Positions 10,176-20,143 of a DNA stretch of 64,000 nt are shown here, piece after piece. The notes under the pieces were generated by a model that was not told the DNA's origin, searched no databases, and saw nothing but the letters and a program-made list of their open reading frames with translations. A program made the translations under genes and the position numbers. The number at the start of each line of letters is the position of its first letter. The stretch's first letter is position 1. The stretch comes from Torymus aiolomorphi (lineage: Eukaryota > Arthropoda > Insecta > Hymenoptera > Torymidae), in contig CM070873.1 of the NCBI GenBank assembly GCA_036365515.1, forward strand, positions 177,679,604 to 177,743,603. The letters run 5' to 3'.

Positions 10176-11610
10176 ATCGATAATATTTTTTTCAACTTCA
10201 TCATCACTATCTTGAAAATCCTGTCAATACAACATTTTTTTATTTATGTATGTGTACGACGGACAAAAATAAGTAATGAAATTTACCTCGTTTTCAGTAC
10301 TTTTTAATGTAGAAGCGGTGTTTTCATTCATTGGAACTTCTTTTTTGTGACTGTTGTTCTGAGGCCTAATATCGTTTTCAGTTTCTGTTTCTTTCATGTC
10401 ACTTTCAATATTTAACAATAGTTTTTTACAGGTATCTATGGAAAAAGACACTTTCATGAATAAAACTATAATAGATATAAAAAATATTATATATAGTAGG
10501 AAGTAGTTATGTTGTATTTTCAAACCATTTTCATCTTGTTGATTTTTTTATTTTCATTATTTGTTCATCAGATGCCTTATTTTTATTTTAAACTTCTTAC
10601 ATTTGTTGACTGAGCTGTAAATCATAACTTTTAAGGAATTTTATCTTTGCCTGTATGATATTCTCGCTTGTCTCTTGCTCATTACTTTTCATTTTCGTCT
10701 TCAAATCCTGTAAAATATAGATTTTCAATATTTACTTATAAGATAGAAAATTGATAAATAAATGTTACCTTGTGTTGATTTCTTGTTTTTATACAAGTAT
10801 TCTTAACATTCTTTTCAGAAGGAATCTTTTTACTTTTTTTCCTTTTCTTTAAAGGCTTTAATTCATTCTCACTATTCTCTGTATCGACCTCAGATTCTTT
10901 AGCAAGTTGTTCAAGAGTTTCGCTTCTACGCATCTTGCTAAATTTATATCTTTTCATGTTGTGCAATAGCTTATTACGGTCACCTATATAAAAAATTCTT
11001 TCATGAATATTATTAAACCAAAAAGATAACGTATTTATATATTTGTGTAACTAACTTACACGAAATAATGATTTAATTCATGTTTTCAATTCAAGAAAAA
11101 GGTTAACAAAACGTTTTAATAACAAAATAAAAATGTCTAAAGCAATGAATTACAATAAAAAATATAACATTTAATGTTTTAACTATAAAGTATGCACAAA
11201 TGTATTATAATATAATTAAATAAGGTTATTGCAACATACTCTATTATACAGAGGCAGATTACTAGTATTGATCCATAGTTTAAGAACAATTATTGTTAAA
11301 GTTTTAAAAATTACCAACTAATAATCAAATATTCAGGTATAATATAGTGTACATTATATTAAAAATAATCCAATAAATGCATTGAATGTAATAAACTTAC
11401 TTGATGTAGCTAAGATTTCACCTGGTTCATACTCTTTGCAACCATTTATTGGATTTATTCTTTTCATAAAATATGGCTTGTTATATTCTTTTTCATGTGC
11501 GAATTTTCTTATGTCTGATACAGGCACAATACTTTTGATTCCTCACTATAAAATTTAATTGTGGCAAATAATATGTCCTTTTTATCTGCAATTTCACTGT
11601 CATTATCCAT

Positions 11611-12022
11611 GATTTATTTTTTGTTTTATTACTGTAGTCAATCTGAAGAAGAATAAAATTAACAATTTCTACCGGCTTTTATAAAACACGTGCAGACATG
11701 ACCTTGACCGTTACACAAATTCACATCTTCCGTGAGAAAGGCGAAAGCGGGAGCATGCAGAAGCGCCAACTGTAGGTATTATTTTTACAATACTCAAGTC
11801 ATCGATAACAAGATGAACTAAACTCGTTCGCGGAATCGCGGCAAAATTCGTGATCGTTCCGTATTTCTTTTTCTGGGGCCTAAGGTATAATGGCGTTCTG
11901 TTCTCGTGCGCTTTATGTTCCGTTGTAACTATTCTCAGTGCACATTTAGTTTCCATAAAAATATTAACACATTTCTTTCGTTAATTACCTGATGCTAATC
12001 GATACTCAATTAAAACGCCTGC
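11611..12022. other. Upstream region of the BEN-like gene, no gene seen
   Basis: Mixed sequence between the minus-strand start codon at 11610 and the GC-rich inverted repeat. It probably holds the old promoter of the minus-strand gene. An open frame at 11711-11956 on the minus strand shows no recognisable motif. Confidence 0.4.
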
Positions 12023-12185
12023 GGGTGCGGCCCCAATATCGTGACGGCTTGCGCGTGTCATGTTGGTGTGCGTATACCGATCAATCCCAGCTCGACTGGA
12101 ATGGACGAGAAGGGTCGAAGTCAACTCGATTCAAGCTTGTATTGGTCGACACGCGCACGCCGTCACGATATTGTGGCCGCACCCT
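12023..12185. mobile_element. 163-bp GC-rich inverted-repeat element
   Basis: The left arm starts GGGTGCGGCCCCAATATCG and the right arm is its near-exact complement, CGATATTGTGGCCGCACCC, with about 37 bp matched on each side. GC content is well above the surroundings. It looks like a MITE. I could not define a target duplication. Confidence 0.55.
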
Positions 12186-12375
12186 GAATGTGTTCGTGCG
12201 CGGACCTACATAGATAGGACCCCTGATGTGGTCAGTGCGATTATCGGAACACACATAGAGAATCCTTTAAAGTCGTTACTATAAGTATTCATTTGAAGGT
12301 TTTCAATATCAAAATAAATAAATTCATCGTTTTCTGTGCACACAAGATTATTTTATAAAAATAAGAAGATTTACG

Positions 12376-13384
12376 ATGAGACGATATAAGTTATATGAAC
12401 ATGATGAAGAATTGAGAGTACCAAGATCAACCCAATTTTATAGACAAAGAATTGGCAACAATCATGATAACGATAGCAGTGATGATGATAACTGGAGGGT
12501 AAGTTTAAATGAAAAACAAAGTATTCAATTAACCTTTTTAAATAGACAATTTGATGTAGTTGAAAATGTATATAATATTCGTAAAAATTTTTTTGGTTCT
12601 TGATAGGTTATGTCATATATGTAGCTTTTAAGTGTGTGTACACACACACACACACATTAAGAAATTATGGCAACTTGATAAATTATTTTCTGATGATCAA
12701 TTACTATCTTTTATTTTACAGAATTCATATTTACAGAATTATATTTACAGAATTTTAACATTGATTATTTGTTAACTGGAGATGATACTGAAGTTGACAC
12801 TTCAAGCGATACAGATAATGAAAATTCTGTAATGTCAGCAGAAAATTCTGATCAGTTAGAAGGGAATGAATTATACGTACAAAATGAGTCCCTACAAAGA
12901 AATTCAGTACATTCGAATGAAAACCATAGCAATCAAACAGAGCCATCAATTACAATTAATCATGTAAGTTTAATAATGTTCAAATATTGACTGCTTTGTA
13001 ATTTTATAATGTCTCATATTAACTTATATATAACAAAAAGTACATGAAATCTTTTAAATATAAATGTTTTTTGAAATGTATATGATAATAATCGTTAATA
13101 AAATCAAATGTTATTATAGGTTGAAAATGTGCTATTGGAAGAAAATATGGGGAATAGATCTTGTTCACCATCAGAAGATAGTATGCAGAATTCATCATAT
13201 TCAATAGACTTAGGCAATGGATCTTATGAGGTGAGAGATATATATTAAAGATTGCTATTACCAATTAGTTATAGCTGTTTTAGTAACGTTTCATTGTGTA
13301 TATAAATTTTTTTAAAACCATTAAAGAGATTGTCGTTTTTAATTTTATAGGTTGAGTATAAAGTGGAGAAAAAATTTTATTATT
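12376..13384 (+). pseudogene. Four exons of an acidic Asn/Ser-rich protein, disrupted by a transposon
   Basis: Exon 1 is 12376-12498 (41 codons, donor GTAAGT); exon 2 is 12751-12963 (71 codons); exon 3 is 13120-13230 (37 codons, donor GTGAG); exon 4 starts at 13351 and is cut at 13385 by the Sola-like element. All introns are phase 0 and all borders are GT-AG. The protein starts MRRYKLYEHDEELRVPRSTQ and is then very rich in Asp, Glu, Asn and Ser. A basic start followed by an acidic stretch is what I recall for tnp2-type transposase genes of insects, and a tnp2 pseudogene lies at 49.2-51.3 kb, but no catalytic part is seen here. It could equally be an unrelated host gene. The 71-codon exon at 22223 has similar composition and phase and might be a downstream exon. 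Confidence 0.5.
12632..12657. repeat. (CA)n/(GT)n microsatellite
   Basis: GTGTGTGTA followed by about ten CA units in an intron of the acidic-protein gene. Confidence 0.9.
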
Positions 13385-15776
13385 GGCCGAATCCATTTCA
13401 AATCAGGTGGACCGCGTATGCCTATGTCACCGATCATTTTGGAATTAAAGTATTCATGTTCTTCTCCAAAAATGATTTGACCCGTATATTTTTATTTTTT
13501 TGTTGCATCAAAATTTCATGCGTTCAGCAATGGCAAAAAATTCCGAGAAAAACCTTATTTAGAAAAAAATTTTTTCAATGCAATTTTCAAACCGCTACTG
13601 TTTCACCAGTTTTTTAAGCTTTTTAGCGTGTAACACATAATTTCACTAAGGTTTGAGCCCTCTTTCACGTTCTTTATGTATTTAAAAAAAAATAAAAAAT
13701 GCACGAGTTATGTACTTTTTACTGAAAAATGCACTTTTTAGAAAAGTGCATTTTTCTCAAAAACGCCATTTTTTTTTGCTCAATTTTTTTTGGTCCTGAT
13801 AGAGGACCTAAATACCTATCTAGACGTATTTGTGAAATTCCCGATCCGTGCCCAGGAATAGCGATCATTAATGAGATAATACACAAACAAATTTTTCACG
13901 CTTAACCCTTACATATATTCAATGGTATAACAGTCAATATAAAGGTTTTTATCTTTGTGCGTAAGCAATATACAAGTACACATAGTATCTGTTGTATTTT
14001 TTATTTTTGTCTTTTAGATTTTTTATTTTTATATCTACCTTTCTTTTTCTGCTTCATTGTTCTTACTTCAGTAAGGGGACAATCAGCGGTCTTTGCTGTT
14101 GAACAATGTACTTTATGATTGCACGTTTCTTTAATCCATAAATGAGTTTTTTGAATTCCAGGATATTTAGGAGTAGCAAGCCAATCAACATTTTTTACTT
14201 TTCTAAACTCTTCTACGTCAACGTCTTGTAAATGTATTATTTTAATTGCATCTGTATATTTTTTAATGTGCTCTACAAAATCATTAGCATTTTGAATGGA
14301 TTTTTCATGGGGACCTCGAAGATTATGCGAAGTAGCATAATGCTTTATAAGTCCACCCACACCATCTACAGCTCCTTTGCCGTGCCCAGTAGCAGACAAC
14401 AACCATTTTATATCAAATGGTGCTCATTTTAATTCATATAATTGAAAGCGATTTTTAAAGTGGCTAGCGGCGCCATCTGATACAATGGTAATTTTTTTTA
14501 TTGAATCACGACAATTGTCTTTCAAGCAGATTATAATGTTTTCTATTGCTAGCAAAGCATACGCTGAATCATGTTTTCGGTCATCACTTATGAGTGCGAA
14601 ACTTTGTGTCGAATCCCCTTGATAAGATACTGCTGTGAAAATAGAAATTTGATCATTAACCCAATGATTTCCTTGAACAGCTTTATTATGAATTACAGCC
14701 CAGTTTTCCGCGAAGTCTATTTGAAAAACTTAATGATGTGGGTCTTTTTTAGCATTTTCTCTTTCTGCTTTTATAGCTTTGCATTGTATATTTTTTACAT
14801 ACATGTGAGTACTAATCTTCATGGTCCAAATCGAAAGTTCCTCTTTAAAAGCAGAAATTGGCACTGTTTTTTTAATCAAGTTACCATTTTCCCACAAAGC
14901 ATACGTAATTTCTTCTGTGCTTTCTACATCTTGCAGTTTTAGAACATGAAACGTAATTCCGTTACTGCCTGGACAAATTTTACATTCCTGCAAATAACAT
15001 AAATCAGATGGCTCAGAACACTTTGTTGCGTTTATTATAAGTACATAAACTCATACGTGTACATATATGTATTACTTACGCTCATGTACATATATGTATT
15101 ACTTAACAACTAAAAAGAAAGGTAGTTATAAAAATAAAAAATCTAAAAGACAAAAATAAAAAATACAACAGATACTATGTGTACTTGTATATTGCTTACG
15201 CACAAAGATAAAAACCTTTATATTGACTGTTATACCATTGAATATATGTAAGGGTTAAGCGTGAAAAATTTGTTTGTGTATTATCTCATTAATGATCGCT
15301 ATTCCTGGGCACGGATCGGGAATTTCACAAATACGTCTAGATAGGTATTTAGGTCCTCTATCAGGACCAAAAAAAATTGAGCAAAAATAAAATGGCGTTT
15401 TTGAGAAAAATGCACTTTTCTAAAAAGTGCATTTTTCAGTAAAAAGTACATAACTCGTGCATTTTTTATTTTTTTTTAAATACATAAAGAACGTGAAAGA
15501 GGGCTCAAACCTTAGTGAAATTATGTGTTACACGCTAAAAAGCTTAAAAAACTGGTGAAGCAGTAGCGGTTTGAAAATTACATTGAAAAAATTTTTTTCT
15601 AAATAAGGTTTTTCTCGGAATTTTTTGCCATTGCTGAACGCATGAAATTTTGATGCAACAAAAAAATAAAAATATACGGGTCAAATCATTTTTGGAGAAG
15701 AACATGAATACTTTAATTCCAAAATGATCGGTGACATAGGCATACGCGGTCCACCTGATTTGAAATGGATTCGGCC
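13385..15776 (-). mobile_element. Sola-like DNA transposon, copy 1, internally deleted
   Basis: Bounded by GGCCGAATCC and GGATTCGGCC with very long, almost identical inverted repeats (about 13385-13995 and 15140-15776). A 4-bp duplication TATT flanks it (13381-13384 and 15777-15780). The interior carries the C-terminal half of the transposase on the minus strand (14001-15035); the N-terminal half has been lost. It matches copy 2 at 25620-29163. A 4-bp target duplication with a DDE-type transposase suggests Sola, but the superfamily is inferred. Confidence 0.75.
14001..15035 (-). pseudogene. Transposase remnant, Sola-like copy 1
   Basis: Corresponds to the second half of the copy 2 transposase. 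Recognisable pieces, in reading order, are CSEPSDLCYLQ at the start, KICPGSNGITFHVLKLQD, the long block up to NAKKDPHH, the SDGAAS region near 14480, and GHGKGAVDGVGG. The frame is broken around 14403-14730, where the blocks lie in different frames. The C-terminus (FRKVKNVDWLATPKYP to a Lys-rich tail ending at 14001) is open here, whereas copy 2 is frameshifted at that point. Confidence 0.75.
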
Positions 15777-16306
15777 TATTATAGAGTAACTTTTGATTAT
15801 AATATTATATGTAATTGGTATATAAATTACTTGATTTTAGTTTTTTTCCTAATCTTTGATTTTACTTTACACTTTGAGAGCTAATTTATAAAAATATTAA
15901 AAATGATCTGTATTGAGTGACATTTTATAGAATAAATAAACGTTTTACATGGATTTATCTTTAATTGTTTTTAAAAAATGCAAAAATTCACCTAGTGAAG
16001 GGTTAGTATCCTTACAAATGTGTTTTTGTGCTGATTTTAATACATTTAGATTTAAATACATTTTAGATAATTTTTTCTTATTCTTTCCATTTAAAAATTA
16101 ACAGTAGAAAAATTCTTTAAGAATCGATTCTTTTTTCTATTTTCCAGTGCAGGAGCTTGCTAACAAGGATAGCATCTAACCTCCAGATCATATATTTGGC
16201 TATAATTCAACCGGAGTGTTCTTTGGCCTAAAATATGAAATACATGTCTGAGTATTTCATGCAAGCTATAAACCCTTATTTTATTGATTATTTTTTTTAT
16301 TAATGT
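15777..16306. other. AT-rich stretch, no definite gene
   Basis: Continuation of the sequence interrupted by the Sola-like copy. The frame of exon 4 of the acidic gene stays open for about 38 codons past the element, then stops. A good acceptor (TCTATTTTCCAG) at about 16147 precedes TGCAGGAGCTTGC, but no convincing exon follows. Confidence 0.4.
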
Positions 16307-16724
16307 TGTAACAGTATGACTCCGCCCCCCGCGGGATGCTTCTCGAGTTTACCAAGGTTCAGTTGTGGGGGATAAGGACGTTCAGGTGGCTTGAATGAAA
16401 TTAAAAAGCACTATTTTAGGAAAAAAAGGAATAACAAAAATATAAGTTTATTAAATAAGAGGCAAGTAAAGATAAACTATATTTAACAATAACAACAAGA
16501 TGCGGTTATGTCGCCTGCCACGCCGTAGATTAAGCCATCTGAAAAATGCAAGACCAGAAATCGCACTTACTTTGGAGTACAATTTGAGTGGCACGCTAAC
16601 GCTCTCTCGCGGCGGGCGGTTTTTCCGACTGATCAGGAAATAGTCGGAGAGAACGGTTTGTGTAGCATCAGTACGTCAATAACGAGTATGTTCCGCGTTC
16701 CGCCGTCTAGGAACGGGTCGGTTA

Positions 16725-17325
16725 CTCGCCTACACACGTGTGTGCACGAAGCCAAGGCATGGGTTCCCCCAGGAGTCAGTTCGTTCCTACCCCGTGTGTG
16801 CACGGCGGTAGAGACACCTCGTGTTCCGGTGTTCCTGGAGTTTACTAGTCTGGATAGGTTCGCCTTCCTTTGGTGCCGTGTGTGCATGATCACCAGCGAA
16901 ACTGCACCGTTCCGGGACTATTCTGACCTACTCCGTGTGTGCACGACAGTAGGGAAGGAATGAGTCCAAATCCTACAGCGGTCCTGTTCCGTATCGTCTA
17001 GGAACCCCCAGATACACGTGTGTGCACGTTGTAGCTGGTGTTCGTATTCCAGGAGTCACTCTGACCCTAATGACGTGTGTGCACAACGTTAGAATCAGCG
17101 GCAATTCCGGAGAGACTCGGTCAGTCTAGGTTCGTCGTATAGTTCGTGGTCCACTGGCGTAAGCTCGTCTAGGTACCGGATAGATCGTGGCGAAGAGGAT
17201 AGACGTGTGCTCCGGACGTTCTAAGGCGATGATCGACGTCGCAGACGGATCGATCGTCGCACTTGAAACCGCAACGAAATACTGGTAATGGAGTGTTTGG
17301 ACGAATTAGCCTGTGTGTGCACAGT
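16725..17325. promoter_or_regulatory. Array of GTGTGTGCAC motifs in the LTR
   Basis: The 10-mer or close variants occur near 16736, 16795, 16879, 16939, 17018, 17076 and 17314, spaced about 60-85 bp for the first six. The partial LTR repeats it near 19426, 19485 and 19728. The motif is kept while the spacers diverge, which suggests a bound site rather than a simple tandem repeat. The binding factor is unknown. Confidence 0.5.
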
Positions 17326-17403
17326 GTCGAACAGTTAATTAGGGAGGATGATGACTGGAGAACGGTCAGTAAAGGTCTCCCTCACATTCGGGTGAGTAGG
17401 GTT

Positions 17404-17412
17404 TATATAGGC
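17404..17412 (-). promoter_or_regulatory. TATA box of the LTR promoter
   Basis: CCTATATAAACCC on the minus strand, conserved in the other LTR as ACTATATAAACCC. It lies upstream of the AATAAA of the same LTR, the usual U3-R order. Confidence 0.6.
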
Positions 17413-17693
17413 TGAATTTCCCGCGCAAACTGCGCGCGTTGCTGTGGCAGCAGGGTCGTCGCGGTCGCGCGCGTCTCGATTGCGCACGCCGCGCGTCGAT
17501 AGCGTGGTGCGATGAGCGGGGATGCGCGGGCGTGCCGACGCGTGAGTGAAGCGGCGTTAGCGCCCGCGCACAAATGAAATACTAACCTATCTGACCGGCG
17601 GTGCGCCCGCGCGCGCGAAAGCAATATTAACCTAACTGACGGGCGGTGCGCCTGCGCTCAAGCAGAAGACTAACATAAACTTGCCGCGATGAC

Positions 17694-18565
17694 TTAGCAA
17701 CGACGAGCGGTAGCCTCGTTGCATTTCCCCGCTTCTTCGGAAAAAAACCGAAGTTCTTTGAGACTCACCGGTCGAGGAGGACCCACATGACGAAGTTCAC
17801 CGGTGTCGGGTAGGAGGCGAAGTAGCCGCTTGATCCCATTGCAGCACAGTACGTATTTCTTCACGCCAACCGGTACTTTTACGGAGATGCCATCTGGAAC
17901 CGTTCGGAGTACCCGGGGCATGTTCCAGGTCGTGTCACGTTCCCGAGGTGGTCCGTTGGCACATGGCCCGGGTGCGAATGCTTCCGGAGTTGCTGCCGGC
18001 GGTTGGGGAATGAGCGACGGCAATGGCATCGGAGGTTGTAATGGCGGCGGTGGAGCTGGAGCTAGTTGCGCCGTGGTCGACGATGATGGTGACGTTGATG
18101 GTGAAAGAATCGGTATTGCTGTCGCCGCTGTCGACGTTGATGGGATCGGTGGCGCGTGTCCCGGTGCTGCGGAGGTTGTCGTGGAGACAACGCCGAGGGT
18201 GGGTTTGGAGGTGAACGTATACGTCGCAGCGCACCCTGTAGCTGCGGTAGAGCACCGGGAGCCAACTTAAGAACGCTCTTCACCACGGGCTTCCCCGCCG
18301 GCGACCGTTTAACGACCGCCGGTTTCTTGGAATCGATGGGCGTGGGCTGGTACGTGGGGGTCATCCCCATCGCAGGCGTCGTCCTGGCGGGGACATACTG
18401 CAATGCCCTTGCCCGAGCCTCATCTAACTCCTCCTGCAGGAGTTTTTCACGTACCTGGTGAAGGGCTCGAAATTTCACCAGGCCCGAGTTCTCGAGCTCC
18501 TGCTGCAGAGCGGCAATTTCTTCCTCGAACGTGCGAGCGTATTCCTCCAAAATCGGATTAGCCAT
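17694..18565 (-). pseudogene. Gag-like ORF of the non-autonomous LTR element
   Basis: Starts MANPILEEYARTFEEE at 18565 and forms a Glu/Leu-rich coiled coil over the first 60 residues, then a Pro/Ser/Arg-rich region. The frame open to 18062 (167 codons) ends in an Arg/His-rich tail that looks like a wrong-frame reading. A second frame (18029 to 17694) continues with a Pro/Ala-rich linker, a compact segment (VGVKKYVLCCNGIKRLLRLL) and a stop inside the LTR at 17694. One or two indels therefore seem to split a single gag-like protein of about 290 residues. No zinc knuckle and no enzyme domain is seen. The family is not recognised. Confidence 0.5.
17724..17737 (-). promoter_or_regulatory. Polypurine tract before the 3' LTR
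   Basis: AGAAGCGGGGAAA on the minus strand lies immediately before TGCAAC, the LTR start, and overlaps the end of the gag-like frame. Confidence 0.65.
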
Positions 18566-18834
18566 TTTAAAAGTCGGCTGGAGACTGAGACCGTTTCTCT
18601 GAGCAGCGGAGTTTTATCAGGGCTCTAGGTAATCCCCGACCCTGGTTCTTCCTGAGGGAACGGCATGATTTTCCCCTCCATGGGAAAAGGTACGATTTTG
18701 GACTTCCCGGGGCCTCCCCTCCTCCCGTGACTACTTATATTTTCCAATCTGCCGTGGCTTAGGGATCATCTTTCATGTCTCGCGGATACTTCGAGTTTAA
18801 GCCTACTGTACACTGGTATGAGGTCTCGAGTCGG

Positions 18835-19060
18835 ACAAATTTGCTCTTAAGCCCATTCTAAAGTACTACTAGTTTCAGGACAGTCACGGTTCGCTCTTAA
18901 ACCTATATTATAATACTACTGTTTTCAGGATGGTCGCGGTTCGCTCTTAAACCTATCTTACAATACTACTGATTTCAGGGCTGTCGCGGTTCGCTCTTAA
19001 GCCTATCTTACAATACTACTGATTTCAGGGCGGTCACGGTTCGCTCTTAAGTCTATATAA
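18835..19060. repeat. 50-bp minisatellite, 4-5 units
   Basis: The phrase TCGCTCTTAA falls at 18891, 18941, 18991 and 19041, with a degenerate unit at 18841, giving an exact 50-bp period. Each unit contains AATACTACTGATTTCAGGG. It lies in the leader of the gag-only element. Confidence 0.9.
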
Positions 19061-19351
19061 TTCGGTCACGCTCAGATAATTCCTGGCATGTAGGGAATCG
19101 TTTACTTCCTCTTCCGTGTTGCTGCCTCCTAGATGCTTCTCTTCTTCGCGGTAGTATGGTCGCGCACATGGATGAAGTTTGGGGATCTCCGGCGCCCTCT
19201 TTCTGTGAAGGAGGATAGGTCCCTCGTATTTCGGGGCCATATTGGCGTTGGAGTCGGTGGCAGAACAGGACACAATGGTATAATCGTGATGATAACGGTA
19301 CAAACGAGTGATTCCTGGATTGGACCCATTACTGAGTAGAAGCAATCGTGC

Positions 19352-20143
19352 ACGATAATAGGGAAGGAATGAGTCCAAGTCCTACAACAGTCCTGTTTCG
19401 GATCGTCTAGGAACACCCGGATACACGTGTGTGTACTTTGTAGCTGGTGTTCGTATTCCAGGAGTAACTCTGTCCCTAACGAGGTGTGTGCACGACGTTA
19501 GAATCAGCGGTAATTCCGGAGAGAGTCGGTCAGTCTAGGTTCGTCGTATAGTTCGTAGTCCACTGCCGTAAGCTCGTCTAGGTACCGGATAGTTCGTGGC
19601 GCCGAGGATAGACGTGTGCTCCGGATGTTCTAAGGCGATGATCGACGTCGGAGACGGATCGATGGTCGTACTTGGAAACGCTGCCGCAAGGAAATACTGG
19701 AAATAGAGTGTTTGGACGAATTAGCCTGTGTGTGCACAGTGCCGAACGCTTAATTAGGGAGGGTGATGACTGGAGAACGGTCGGTAAAGGTCTCCCTCAC
19801 ACTCGGGTGAGTAGGGTTTATATAGTCTGAATTTCCCGCGCATACTGCGTGCGTTGCTGTGGCGACGGGGCCGTCGCGGTCGCGCTCGTTGCGATTGCGC
19901 GCGCCGCGGCGCGCGTCGATAGCGTGGTGCGATGAGCGGGGATGCGTGGGCGTGCCGGCTCGTGAGTGAAGCGGCGTGAGCGCCCGCGCGCAAATGAAAT
20001 ACGTACCTATCCGACCGGCGGTGCGCCCGCGCGCGCGAAAACAATATTAACCTAACTGACGGGCGGTGCACCTGCGCTCAAGCAGAAGACTAACCTAAAC
20101 TTGCCGCGATGACTTAGCAATGAGGAGCGGTAGCCTTGTTGCA
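19352..20143 (-). repeat. Truncated 5' LTR of the gag-only element
   Basis: Matches about 16950-17723 closely, including the TATA box (minus strand, about 19815-19825). Similarity ends abruptly near 19352 at CGTGCACGAT, so the remaining 640 bp of the LTR and the expected primer-binding site are absent. Confidence 0.75.

Larger units (their letters stand above)
850..11610 (-). pseudogene. Decayed multi-exon BEN-domain-like gene, split by a BEL/Pao insertion
   Basis: Exons inferred on the minus strand: 11401-11610 (ATG at 11608-11610, donor GTAAG), 10769-10983, about 10542-10707, 10287-10435, 10220 down to 10082 continuing at 2548-2496, 2392 down to about 1852, about 1860-1652 and 1323-850. 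Most borders have GT/AG and pyrimidine-rich acceptors. The product would be Lys/Glu/Ser-rich and coiled-coil-like in the middle, ending in a region that resembles a BEN domain (FIRSLAEYICSTEALMNRAL, then CTPKKLG). BEN proteins bind DNA or chromatin. Breaks: a frameshift in exon 1, a stop in the 10.6-kb exon, an in-frame TGA near 2253, a frame change in an A-run near 2180, another near 1850, and a 7.5-kb BEL element inside one exon. The family call is moderate; the exon model and the broken state are better supported. Confidence 0.5.
16307..17723 (-). repeat. Full 3' LTR of the gag-only element
   Basis: 1417 bp. In element orientation it starts TGCAACGAGG and ends ACTGTTACA. It holds a TATA box (TATATAAA on the minus strand at about 17404-17412), a polyadenylation signal AATAAA (minus strand, 16447-16452) and an array of GTGTGTGCAC motifs. 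GC content is much higher than the flanks. Confidence 0.75.
16307..20143 (-). mobile_element. Non-autonomous LTR element with a gag-like ORF only
   Basis: A 3837-bp unit flanked by ATGT (16303-16306 and 20144-20147), starting TGTAAC and ending GTTGCA on the plus strand. A full LTR lies at 16307-17723; the opposite LTR (19352-20143) matches only its first 790 bp in element orientation and lacks the rest. The interior has one minus-strand ORF region (17694-18565) and a 50-bp minisatellite, with no RT, RNase H or integrase. A purine tract sits directly before the full LTR. This fits a gag-only terminal-repeat element that depends on another element's enzymes. The missing LTR part implies a secondary deletion. 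Confidence 0.75.

Noticed and set aside
16725..17325. GTGTGTGCAC array considered as a CRISPR-like or satellite array
   Set aside because: Repeats are only about 10 bp, spacers vary in length, and the array lies inside a eukaryotic LTR; not CRISPR, and not a uniform satellite.
17803..18461. Gly/Val-rich and other plus-strand ORFs antisense to the gag-like ORF
   Set aside because: Composition is that of the complement of a Pro/Ala/Arg-rich coding frame; the minus-strand reading has coiled-coil structure and LTR context.
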